DNA of 64,000 nucleotides. Source: Symsagittifera roscoffensis. Taxonomy: Eukaryota > Xenacoelomorpha > Acoela > Convolutidae. The stretch covers positions 9,151,671 through 9,215,670 of the forward strand of contig NC_087064.1 in NCBI RefSeq assembly GCF_963678635.1, read 5' to 3'. This document shows, piece after piece, positions 54,761 to 64,000 of this stretch; within the stretch, counting starts at the first letter, position 1, and each line of letters begins with the position of its first letter. The position numbers and the translations under genes are program-made. The notes under the pieces were generated by a model, which was not told the DNA's origin, did no database searches, and was given only the letters and a program-made list of their open reading frames with translations.

Positions 54761-57050
54761 GAAAATAGAAAAACAACAAAATCGGCTAACCCCACCCCCT
54801 CAAATGGGAACTAAGGAAACTATCCTTATAACCTCCCAGAACCAGTATACCCTTCAGGGTATACAAAAACGGGACCCCTCGGACCTATGGGGGAGGGAAA
54901 GTGATAACGTTCCCCGGAAGTGTAAATGGCCTCATCATAACTCGGCAATTTGGGGTAGTACTGGGTTCGATTTTTAGTATGTGTTAGGCCTAGTTGAGGA
55001 AAGCTTAAATTTAGAACATCAGAGCCCCTGGACCCCACTTCTGATATTATGCCCCAAACAAACAAACCCGCCTTCATTTTCTAGAAGTCGTTTCTCGACC
55101 ACGATGAACGCAGGGAGCTGAAACTTGGGGTAATCAAAGATAGTAACAAAATACCTTTCCAATGGTTGAATCGGAAGCTCTTAGCAGTTGAAAAAAAACA
55201 CCCCTGTAGACTGGAATTAGTCCATTTACGCATAATATTGAGTGAGGGCGTACTGATATTAATTTAGCGGCAAATAATACTGCTCCACACCGCCGGAGAA
55301 ACCCTAATGAGTAAAACCCCTCCGGCGATACTTTCGGGCGTTAATGGCCTTTTTCCGGATAAAAAAGATAATGAATTTTTAAAATGTGACAACTTGGCAA
55401 GTATCAATAGGATATGATATGACAACACTCAGTAGTTAAGACCCCCATGAGACCCCAGGAGCGCATTTTGACAACTAAAAGTATAGAAAACCCCGGGATT
55501 AAACCAGAAAGTGGCGTATTCCTCAGCGCAACTCCAGGAAATAGAAATCTCTCACCTTACTAACAGTTGGGAGGAAACTTACATATTGGGAACTGAAGCA
55601 GAAGCTGACAGCGATATAACATTTACCCTGCAACATTTGAGTGGTAGAAATCGTTCAAAGTCGACTAGAAAAAAATTGAGTTCAGCTTAGCTTGGCACAT
55701 TATCTATTGATAGCAATTCTACTAGAATAAGGAAAAGTAGTCCCAGAGGATGTTGGCAGTATTAGGACTGCGGCATATCACTTAAGTCTCCTAAAAAACA
55801 AGAACTCCCGGAGGTGACATTTTTGGCTTAATTTGACCTTTATAAGACAAACTACGTTCTCCTAAAAGCTGGAACGTCGGGGTTCGAGTAAAAAATAGAT
55901 GGAAAATTAGATCTTTGAATTTAATTAGCTATGCTTGAAAAAAGTCTCTCCCTCGGGACGTCGGAACATTGAGGGTATAATAGAACAAAGACCTTGGAAG
56001 GGTCATTGAGTAAATATAGTATTGTTTGCAGGTTGAGTTGAACTCGAGCGCTGAAGTTCACTGAGGTCAAGAGCTTGTCGACTAAAGTTGTATGATATTT
56101 GTTTGCTTGGTCGGATTGTGACACCTACCGATTACCGGGTATCTAATAAGCGTGAAGAGTATGATAAAATAAAGCGAAGTAGGCACGTGGTAGTGTTGGC
56201 AGGGGGAGGGACGTGTTCATAAATCATATCCGGTTCAGTGATTTAAGCGGGTGCTAGGACTCATAAATCATATCCGGTTCAGTGATTTAAGCGGGTGCTA
56301 GGACTGACTGACTGAATGGTGTGACTGAACTAAAGATAAGACTACAGAAAGATTAGGAATTGGAGGGTACTGGAGAGCCTTTAAGAGCCACAACATTTTT
56401 TGCTACTGAGTTGAGTATTTATTTCTCGGAGTAAGAGAACCATTATAGCAGAAACAGTAGATAGTTTGTTCTCATCAGAATGAGAAGAGTTATTCCTGAA
56501 GCTAACAAAATCAGTTATATTACCTCAAAGGTTAGTGATCCGTAGTGACACTATTAAAGGTAGCAGGCCGAATTGAGTCTTTGTGTGGAATTTCTGTATG
56601 TAAATGGTTAGTTAGGATTCTCTAGAGAAAGAGAAAGATTCTTTTAGTGAGGTTATTGGAAGTTAAATTGCCACCAAACAATTGTGCTGATAAATCGCAG
56701 ACCGTTTTTTTTATTAGACTGATGCGTTTTATGCTGGCGCCTCAAGACCTTCAGCAATCGGACCTATATTCAAAGAAATTGAATTTAATTGACAATTATG
56801 CGATTGTATCGAGTAGACGAGACAGTCTTAAGAGCAGTACACAAGAAGGGGCAAGTAACCTAATACAATACAGAATAGTTGCCACCAAATTAACCCTTTA
56901 GGGATTGTAAATAGTAGTGAATCTCGGTCGCCCTGCTGAGTTCGCTACCCAAGACACCACTTTGCGTACTTTTAAGAGAGAGAGAAAAAGAGAGAGAGAA
57001 CGAACCTAGAGAAGCGATCCCCTAAACCTACAAGTAGGTTGCGACATATG
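54760..57050. other. Compositionally distinct block without a recognised gene
   Basis: Unlike the surrounding T-rich DNA, this block is balanced and rich in short G and C runs, with few homopolymer Ts. An exact 44-bp tandem duplication lies at 56218-56305 (starting CATAAATCATATCCGGTTCA), and a (GA)n-rich stretch lies at about 56972-57001. The longest frame (54826-55077, minus strand) has no recognisable domain. It may be the remains of an LTR element whose ends I cannot identify. Confidence 0.4.
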
Positions 57051-57561
57051 ATCTTCGTTTCTGCTTTTTTGGCTAAACTAATGTGATCAGAAATTAGTTT
57101 TGAAAAAAAGTGCTGTCAATGAAAGAAATTAATAACGATGAAAAAGTGCTGTGTTATTATGACAGAGAGTATTCACTCAGTTAAAAAGATACAATCAGTT
57201 TTTTTTCATCGTGAAAACTGTAATCCTTTTCACGTTTTTTCAAATTTAATTTGTTTTTATACGAGACAAACAACATTGCTTGCCGTCAAGGTAAGTTCCT
57301 GATTGTTTCGACTGCTTTTAGGCTACTTCTAATCACGTTTGCTAAATAAAATTAAACTTATAAAATTAAATTTTTATAGAATTAGAAAAAATATTAGAAA
57401 AAATTGTCCAAAAACCATCACTCGAAAGCTGTGTTGAGTACAAAACGATAGGTTACGCAATTAGAAAAGTTTTAAATAGACTAAATTTATCATGCGCTTG
57501 CCTCAATTCAATTGGGGACGATTCCTAAGACGGATTAAAACTCCGCTTACGCGATAAAAGA

Positions 57562-57718
57562 GTTTGAGACTCTTGGTTCTCAAGTCCTAGATTGTCATCT
57601 CTCAGTTGGTTTATACTTCATCAAAATTATTTATATACTCCGATAAAGTAATAATTACAAACTGGAAACCAACTTTTTTTTCAAGAAATGCATAAGAATG
57701 ATTATTCACATCATGAAT
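57562..57718 (-). repeat. 3' LTR remnant of the BEL/Pao element
   Basis: GTTTGAGACTCTTGGTTCTC, ATTGTCATCTCTCAGTTGG, GGAAACCAAC and CACATCATGA follow each other as in 62129-62283, with the same spacing. The true LTR may extend further left, because 57505-57560 matches another place (about 47660-47710) in reverse complement. Confidence 0.65.
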
Positions 57719-58052
57719 ATCATCCCTCTGTAGGGCCTTATTTACAGAAACCAGAGGTGTTATGGCTTCGTATTACAATTGCTTTTGAGGTCTAAAAAAC
57801 CGTTTATGGTTTTATTAAAGCTACTTTCAACGCGGGCCTATTAAGTGTTCTTAACGCTGTTCTGATTACGCTTGAGCGTGCAATGCCTTCAGGACCGGTA
57901 AACATTTCAACAACCTTACCCAGGGGTCATATGCCTCGTGGAGTAAAGTGTTCGAGGCTCCACATGAGGTCATGCTTTTCTATGGTTTCATATTTTTGTT
58001 TCCACTTGGTTCGTTTGATCGGGGTTAGAGCGTATTCTTTAAATAGTCGCTT

Positions 58053-58400
58053 TCAGAAGCTGTCTGGTCGGTCCTTGGTTAGCCTCCAGGGTTTGTTGCT
58101 TAGTTTGTTGGTATTTGTTTGTTCGTAGAATGAAACTGCGGGAGCGTAAACGAATGGCCTCTCAAGTAGACACTGGTTAGGTGTAAGCGGTAATGTGTCA
58201 TTAGCGTCGAAGCTTACTTGAGTCAGTGGTCTGGAGTTGATGAGGCCTTCGCATTCCACTACAATAGATGAAAAAGATCCCTGGTAAGTCTGTCCGATCC
58301 TAAATTCAATAGAAATACTCGTTTGATGATCAAAAAGAGACGCTCCATACACCCCACCAAAATGAGGAGCTGATGGTGGGTTAAAACGCCAGCCTATTGA
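58053..58400 (-). pseudogene. BEL/Pao integrase C-terminal part
   Basis: On the minus strand, 58395-58330 reads FNPPSAPHFGGVYGA, the signature that closes the integrase core of BEL/Pao elements. It is followed by ECEGLINSRPLTQVS and LPLTPNQCLLERP (the SRPLT and LTPNHFLLGRP motifs of the DUF5641-type C-terminal part). The integrase joins element DNA into the host. The frame ends near 58053. Confidence 0.8.
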
Positions 58401-58622
58401 CTTCAGCCGAAGCTTAGTTGTTCTTTTTGTCTTTGTTAATTTTTAAGGGTTGTTCCCTGATTTTTACGTGCGGCAACAAAGTATGCTGCGTTAACCGAAA
58501 GAATTAGTTTAGGAGAACCACGTCGTGCTATGAATCTACGAATTGCTGTCAACCAATTTTTCAGTTGAAAGATTGTTGGTAATTTCAAGGTGGGTTGCAC
58601 GCGTTGTAAACAAGAAAAATGA

Positions 58623-59263
58623 TTAAAATAAACAGGCGATGCAATAAACAGTGGCTTTTCTGAAACCCAAAATTATCAAGCTTTGTTGCAAGTAGTGTCG
58701 TACAATTTCAGTGCCGAGGTCCATGCATTTATGATGAGCGTTTCTGATCATAAGTTTAATCGTAGGTTCCTTTGCATGTAGAATAATAGAGTACTTAGTT
58801 GGAACTGGCATTGGAGAATGCCTCAGTTGTCCTCGCGCACGAATAAGGTTACCAATCATGAATGGTGAGTTTGGCAGTAAAGCATCTTTGTTGTCCAATG
58901 CTTTGTTGGTTGTTAAACTTTCAATAGTATCAGGGAGAGTAGCGTGTTGCGATTGCTCGTAGAGCAGAGTTTTAGACATCTCCCGGTCTTCTGTTTTTAA
59001 GTCGCGTTTTCGTTTTTGCTGAACGTCATTCAATTGAACAAAACGAGCAGTTGCGCGGAGTAAGCGAAGCTTATCAGAAGTCTCGAAACATCAAGGTTTG
59101 GTTCCTTTTGAGCACTAGTAGATTTTTTTCCCGTTTCACTATTTCGTTGGTATGTAGAAATGCATTGTCGTTTTTTTTCTAGTTTTCTCCATATCTTTGT
59201 TTGTGAAAACCGGTTGTCGTCTGATATATTTGCTTGAGGCCAATTAGATTCATAGAATCCCAC
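58623..59263 (-). pseudogene. BEL/Pao RNase H end and integrase zinc-binding part
   Basis: 59033-58623 reads NLIRARGQLRHSPMP, then LMIRNAHHKCMDLGTEIVRHYLQQ and CIACLF. These are the HxxxH and CxxC halves of the H2C2 zinc-binding domain that precedes the integrase core. 59263-59030 in another frame (GFYESNWPQ) may be RNase H-linker sequence. A frameshift separates the two. Confidence 0.65.
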
Positions 59264-59298
59264 TTTACTCCAAAACCTGATGAATAGTCTTTTTGTTT

Positions 59299-59760
59299 TC
59301 AGTTTCGGTATCGTTTAGTTGATTCATGGGCTTCCACTAGATTGTCATAGGAATGAACGAAGTCATCAATGTAGAAGCTGTTATGAATTAGTTTCTGTAT
59401 GTTGGGTTCTTTGTTGCAGAAATCAACGGCTGTTTGATGTAGAACGAAGATGGCTAGTGCGGGCGAGCATTTAGCTCCGAACACTAGACGCGCCTACTGA
59501 AACTGCTTAACTACTTGATTAGTCGGCCACAAAAATCGTAGTACTTTCTGATCTTCTTCTTCTATGCATATCCGCCTAAACATGCCTTCAATGTCACCAA
59601 AAACTCCAAACCTCATTAGTAAACTAAACAAGTTATTATGTAGATCCGGTCCCGTCTCTAAACAGGAACTAAATGAGAGAAATTCTCTTGGATTATGTTG
59701 CCACTTTTGTTACACGTCGAACCTAAAATTTTTTCTGGGGATATATAACCGGATGGTGCG
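59299..59760 (-). pseudogene. BEL/Pao reverse transcriptase fragment
   Basis: 59484-59299 on the minus strand reads FGAKCSPALAIFVLHQTA and then NSFYIDDFVHS. FYIDD is the catalytic YxDD box of the reverse transcriptase, and FGAKCSPALA is the usual preceding motif of the BEL/Pao type. Further upstream fragments in other frames, to about 59760, probably cover the fingers part. The frame is broken on both sides. Confidence 0.8.
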
Positions 59761-60034
59761 GTAGGTGCCATATTCGTAACGGTGGTGGATGTAAATAAAG
59801 TTAAATCAGGTAGATAACAGTTACGTGTAAATCAGGCAGTTGAATCACGTAACTGTTATCAAAATCAGTTATTGATAATGATTTGTCATAGAATTGCATT
59901 GTGGGTTTGACATTTTGTAGTCAACATTGTAGATGTTCAAGTTTATCTTAAGCATCAACGTAGTTGTTTGGCATCGTTTTTTTGTTCTTCCAAAGCGATT
60001 TGATTCGGTAGCGAGATCCGTCATTTCAAATGAT

Positions 60035-60685
60035 TTATTTCATAAACTCTAATTTCATAATGCTGGAAAATTGTTTAGTTACGTCAGAAGTTGTGCCAAA
60101 TTCTTCGATTTTCCAACATTTTTTATTTAACGAAATATCCTCGTGTTGCTTTATGTCTATAAAAGTGTTTACAAGATAGTTGCACTGATCCTCTAAAAAA
60201 TTTTGATGAAGCGGGCCAGTTATCGTCCAACCCAGCAAGTTGCGCACTCCATACAGCCTGCCGGCAGGGCCATCCAAAATTTCCATCTTTTCGATATGCC
60301 AGAAAGCGTCGACGCCGAGTAGAATGTGTACCGAATTGTCCGGGAGATAAGGAAACGCAATGTGTCGTAGATGGTCATACCGGGAACGTAGGTTGTTCAG
60401 TTTTGCAGCATCTATCAAATCAAAGTTGAGCGTTTCCAACTAGTAGATTGATTGTAGAGTTAACGTAGAAGAAGTAGAGTTGAAAGGTTCAATTCGTGGT
60501 TGAACCAGATTTGACGAAACAGTGTCCTCACTGAAAGCACCACGAATTTTTAATTCAATTGTTGGACTGGATTCACACTGTAGGGTATCAGCTGTGCCTT
60601 TCTGTACATAAGAACAGCTGCTGCAATTGTCAAAAATCGGATAGCAAGGAACCGCTTGGTTGTTGTTGAATAAAGTAATGGGCAA
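60035..60685 (-). pseudogene. BEL/Pao aspartic protease and following linker
   Basis: 60685-60440 has PIFDNCSSCSYVQKGTADTL, where BEL/Pao proteases have the catalytic LLDSGS-type motif; the Asp is kept but the next residues are Asn-Cys. 60439-60035 has NSVHILLGVDAFWHIE and YGVRNLLGWTITGPL, the ILIGxD and TxLGWxxSGP motifs of the DUF1758 region. A TAG between the two halves (at the 60440 boundary) breaks the frame. Confidence 0.75.
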
Positions 60686-61510
60686 AAATAGAGTTGATTT
60701 TTCAAACCAGATTCTGTTTCCCTTTGATTTTCCAAAGTGATTTTGTTGGATTTCTGAGTATGTCGCTGCGCATTTTTATCTTGATTCCTATGTAAAGTAG
60801 AGTTGTGTTTTCCCCGGCAATTATTTATAATACAACGTCTTGCAGAAGTAAAATCAGTTGACCTATGGTTACCCAGGCAGTTGAAGCACAATTGCTTATT
60901 CTTCTCTAATTGACGATTTTCGTTGAGTAGTTAGTTTTACAAAAGCTGGGCAGTGTCCAATGTAGTGATCTTCATTATCCAGCGGAAATAACTGTTTCCG
61001 CTTACTTGGTTCATTATTGAAGTTTTTTTTTCGGTTGGCAGTTACGCATGGTTACGAAAGGTTTTCGTTGTTGGCTGTTTTACAAATCTTTGTTTCCCTT
61101 GAAAAAGCGTGGTGCATCGGGTAAAACGTCTAAGTTCTCGCAAGCTCTAGAGTAGTTGTTGTTGTTAGGCCAGTCCGTGATATCCTCGAGCGTTGGATAT
61201 TCCATCCCGTTATGTACGCAGGATTCTTCCCATTGGAGCAAGCAAGTCGATTAAGGTTACTCGAGTTCAAGTCGGACGTGTTGGTATTTAGTTTAAAACT
61301 GTGCACCAGTTTACGTTGAAAAGCAACGAATCTGACGAACCTTTGAGGTTCTTGAACATGCAGTTGCTCAAAGTTTTCCAGTTCCCTAGTAAAAGCTGCC
61401 ACAACGAAATTAGGGTTGCCAAATCTGCTATTTAGCTCCTCTTTTGCTTGAGTATACTGTGAAGAACTCGTGCCGTAGCTCCACATGACGTTTTTGGTTT
61501 TATCGAACAC
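60550..61510 (-). pseudogene. BEL/Pao gag remnants
   Basis: 61510-61130 reads YTQAKEELNSRFGNPNFV and a helical continuation, as in the DUF1759 gag core of BEL/Pao. 60891-60800 has CFNCLGNHRSTDF and CIINNCRGKHNSTLH, the zinc-knuckle part; the fourth zinc ligand of the first knuckle is Phe instead of Cys. The two pieces are in different frames. Gag packages element RNA. Confidence 0.75.
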
Positions 61511-62128
61511 AGGGATTACAGTGAAATTGTTTTTTCAAGATCCGTTAACTTGGGATTGTTTCCTATTGCAGTTTGGATCAGCTCAAACCAATTTTATTAT
61601 CATTCCATGTTGAACAAATTTTGGTTAATAGATTTTGGTTATAAGTTTTTTTATAGAAAAACCTGTTTTTTTTGTTAATACTCTACTGGTACCGACATTT
61701 AACAATTAAAGGGGGCCAAAAAATACGTCGCCATTCTGGTCTCATTTGCTAGTCAAATTAGCTTCGTGGCATAGGTTTTTTAATAAACTAGCACAGATAT
61801 GAAGTTAAGATGTTGAGTATTTATAGCAAAATTATTTCAAAAAAGTTCAATCTGGCCTTAGTGGAACTGAGAAGGACGGCTGGGGGACCACTGAGACCTC
61901 TGATTTGACGTTGAGAATGACTGCTGAGGGACCTCTGAGACCGTCATTGATGTAGACTTTGATGTTTTTGCTGGAGGGGTACCTCTGAGACCGTCCTGTT
62001 AGTGGTAGCCTGATGATGCCCTGAAGTGGCGCTGATGATGCCCTGAAGTGGCGCTGATGATACCCTGAAGTCATGCTCTAGAGTCAGCTCTGGTGGACTT
62101 TTGTTTTTGCTTTTCTATTGTCGCCCAT

Positions 62129-62283
62129 GTTTAAGACTCTTTGTTCTCAAATCTTAAATTGTCATCTCTGAGTTGGTTTATACATCACCAAAATTAAGAT
62201 TACAGTCCGATAATTTAGTAACTACGATTTGGAAATCACCGCTTCGTCAAGTAATGCATGTGAACGATTAATCACATCATGAG
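62129..62283 (-). repeat. 5' LTR remnant of the BEL/Pao element
   Basis: GTTTAAGACTCTTTGTTCTC, AATTGTCATCTCTGAGTTGG, GGAAATCACC, then AATCACATCATGAG match the copy at 57562-57718 in the same order and direction, at a level suggesting an old insertion. Confidence 0.65.
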
Positions 62284-62689
62284 TAAAAAGCACAAAAAAT
62301 ATAGCGCGCTAACTATCTCAAAATGGCCAAATTGGTAGCGAAACAAAAATTACAGGTAAATTAAACTTTTTAAATTTGAACTCAGTAGAACAACTCCTTT
62401 TTGATGGTATAGAGAAACCATCAAAAATTTCCTGTGAAAAAGTCGAAATTCGTTTTGAGAAAAAAAATCAAACCGAGCACTATTACTCCGTCATAGTTCT
62501 TCGAAACCACCCCGAGCACAGTTCTTTGAAAAATGCAACAAAAAAGAGAAAAAATGATACCAAGCGAAGGAGTAGGGGTTGGAGAGGCGTTTTTTTGCAA
62601 CTTACTGTATTAGGTTATTGGAACCTGGTCTAAACTACATTTTATTATTTCATATGAATTAAATATTTTACCACTGTAAAATATTCAAT

Positions 62690-64000
62690 CACAATCCATC
62701 TAACTAACAACCCACTTATTTGTAAGTGCTGAAAATACTTGTGATTTCAGCACCAGAGAGATTTGAATTTAACTTAGAAATTAGTTGCTTCTCCTCGAGA
62801 ACTTCAGCAGCCGCAATAAAACCAGTATACTCTAGATCTATTGAGCCTAGCAGAGACTAGTTAAACACCCTGAGACTAACAGATATAAGAGAAAGATTAG
62901 GATCGGCATTAGACTAAGAAGTTGAACGAATCTATCCGGCCGAAAATAAGATAGCGTGACGAGCAGACGGTGTACCCTATCCGAAAATACTCTATGAAGT
63001 ATACACATCAAACTTCAATCATCTGGTGCGACCATCAAGTTCAGAAATCTCTAGTATTACAATACCAGCCCTACCACAAAATCATCCACTATCATTAGTT
63101 CCCCGAAACTTTCGTCACTTAGCATTCACAAATAACCCAAATTTCAAACAAAATTCAGTACACAGCCCTATTCAGCATATAACAACAAATCACTCTCAAA
63201 ATGAAAATACATATGAACAAATTATAGAACAACTCCACACCACCACTTTTCAATCTCAAAATAAGCATTCTTTTAGCCCACGATAAGCCGACAAAATGGA
63301 GCCTTCCATCGCTCAAATTCCCACCCAGTCAACCTCCAAAATCCAATCCCAATAATTCCACTTTTCGCTTTCCCGCCAACCGATTTCCCAGTTATTAATA
63401 TACCATCAAGCACGAACTCAGACACTAACTCAGATATTTCAGTGCTTCATACCATTTCACAACCTAACAACCCTAACATCGAAACTCCCGACGAATTTGC
63501 AGACTCCGAAATATCTCCTTCTTCCCATACCCAGACCAACCCCACAGTTTTTTTACAACCCCCCTTTCAACCCCTTCAAACCCTTCATCCACTCCCATCT
63601 TTTTCCACACCTTCTTACGCCTCCCAAGTAACCCCGACCTATTCCCCCTTTACCTCTGAAAGATCAAATAATAACTCCCCAGATACTGTCCAATTTTCCG
63701 AAGAACTAGATAATATTATTACGTTACAACAACAATTGACATAACCCCACACTCTTAACATTCATGAATTATCATCCACAGCAACCTCATCAAACCCACC
63801 AACACCTACACCGCTATCGGATTACACCCCATCATTAGCGAAATCATCTACATCCACTGAAACATCCATTAGCACTAACCGAGCTTACCGCACTTTTAAA
63901 CGAAAATTCCCTAATCATCCATACACAACCAAACCAGGAACAGCCAAAGAGTATATCAACCACCCAGAACACACAAATACTATGAGGTTCCTTGCAATAA
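62690..64000 (+). other. C-rich, possible start of another LTR element (tentative)
   Basis: A perfect 9-bp hairpin, GTGCTGAAA ... TTTCAGCAC, spans about 62726-62753. At 63017-63035 a CA is followed shortly by TGGTGCGACCATC, in the style of an LTR end plus primer-binding site. From there to the window end the plus strand is strikingly C- and A-rich, with Pro/Ser/Thr/Asn-rich frames (63026-63286, which lacks an ATG, and 63442-63744) interrupted by stops. This could be a degenerate gag. No zinc knuckle or enzyme motif is visible. Confidence 0.3.

Larger units (their letters stand above)
57562..62283 (-). mobile_element. Decayed BEL/Pao LTR retrotransposon
   Basis: Read on the minus strand, the order is LTR, gag, aspartic protease, reverse transcriptase, RNase H, integrase, LTR, which with the zinc knuckle and the DUF1758/DUF1759-like parts is diagnostic of BEL/Pao. 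The parts are listed separately. Stops and frameshifts break it everywhere. The two LTR remnants share only roughly three quarters to four fifths of their bases by eye, so the insertion is old. Target-site duplications were not found. Confidence 0.85.

Noticed and set aside
1..64000. CRISPR arrays, bacterial operons or promoters
   Set aside because: No short regularly spaced repeats, no ribosome-binding sites ahead of frames, and introns plus U1 show a eukaryotic genome.

Overview
The window is animal (metazoan) nuclear DNA: one gene is split by about fourteen GT-AG introns and encodes the trans-Golgi adaptor GGA, there is a U1 snRNA gene, and there are tRNA-derived SINEs, a LINE remnant and a BEL/Pao LTR element. 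Most of the window is AT-rich and repeat-dense. I could not fix the phylum; nothing looks bacterial except the ancestry suggested for one secreted glycoside hydrolase.

Region by region. (1) 1-12.1 kb is compositionally different: it holds very long, intronless, purine-rich reading frames on the + strand. They are the C-terminus of an unknown protein (3-224); then, in the same frame after one TGA, a diverged macro-domain protein resembling TARG1/OARD1 (297-950); then a 2981-residue protein (1354-10299) with a clear SGNH/GDSL hydrolase domain, a second SGNH-like domain, a coiled coil, an acidic linker and a Cys/His cluster. Behind it lie a 13-bp hairpin, a polypurine tract and an LTR-like stretch. 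It looks like part of a large mobile or virus-like element cut by the left window edge, and it is the best candidate here for an undescribed system. (2) 12.1-21.7 kb is repeat-rich non-coding DNA: hAT-like end repeats, a SINE tandem array, degenerate 160-210 bp tandem units and a GCGGATTCCGC-rich block. (3) 21776-36943 is the GGA gene, with VHS, GAT, hinge and GAE regions read from 15 exons; only the first few residues are missing. Its long introns carry SINE-like and other repeats. (4) 37-50 kb has further repeats, a broken LINE reverse transcriptase (39.8-41.1 kb), three tandem copies of an 0.84 kb unit (44.3-46.8 kb) and an inverted-repeat-bounded segment (46.8-47.7 kb). (5) 50085-50248 is a U1 snRNA gene, followed by a single-exon secreted glycoamylase-like (GH144-like) enzyme at 51179-52450. 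(6) 54.7-57 kb is a block of unusual composition with no gene I can name. (7) 57.56-62.28 kb is a decayed BEL/Pao retrotransposon on the - strand with both LTRs visible. (8) 62.7-64 kb is C-rich and may be the start of another LTR element.

The host genes (GGA, U1, secreted hydrolase) have no evident functional link. The three frames at the left edge do seem to belong together, since they share strand, composition and lack of introns, and the first two share one frame.
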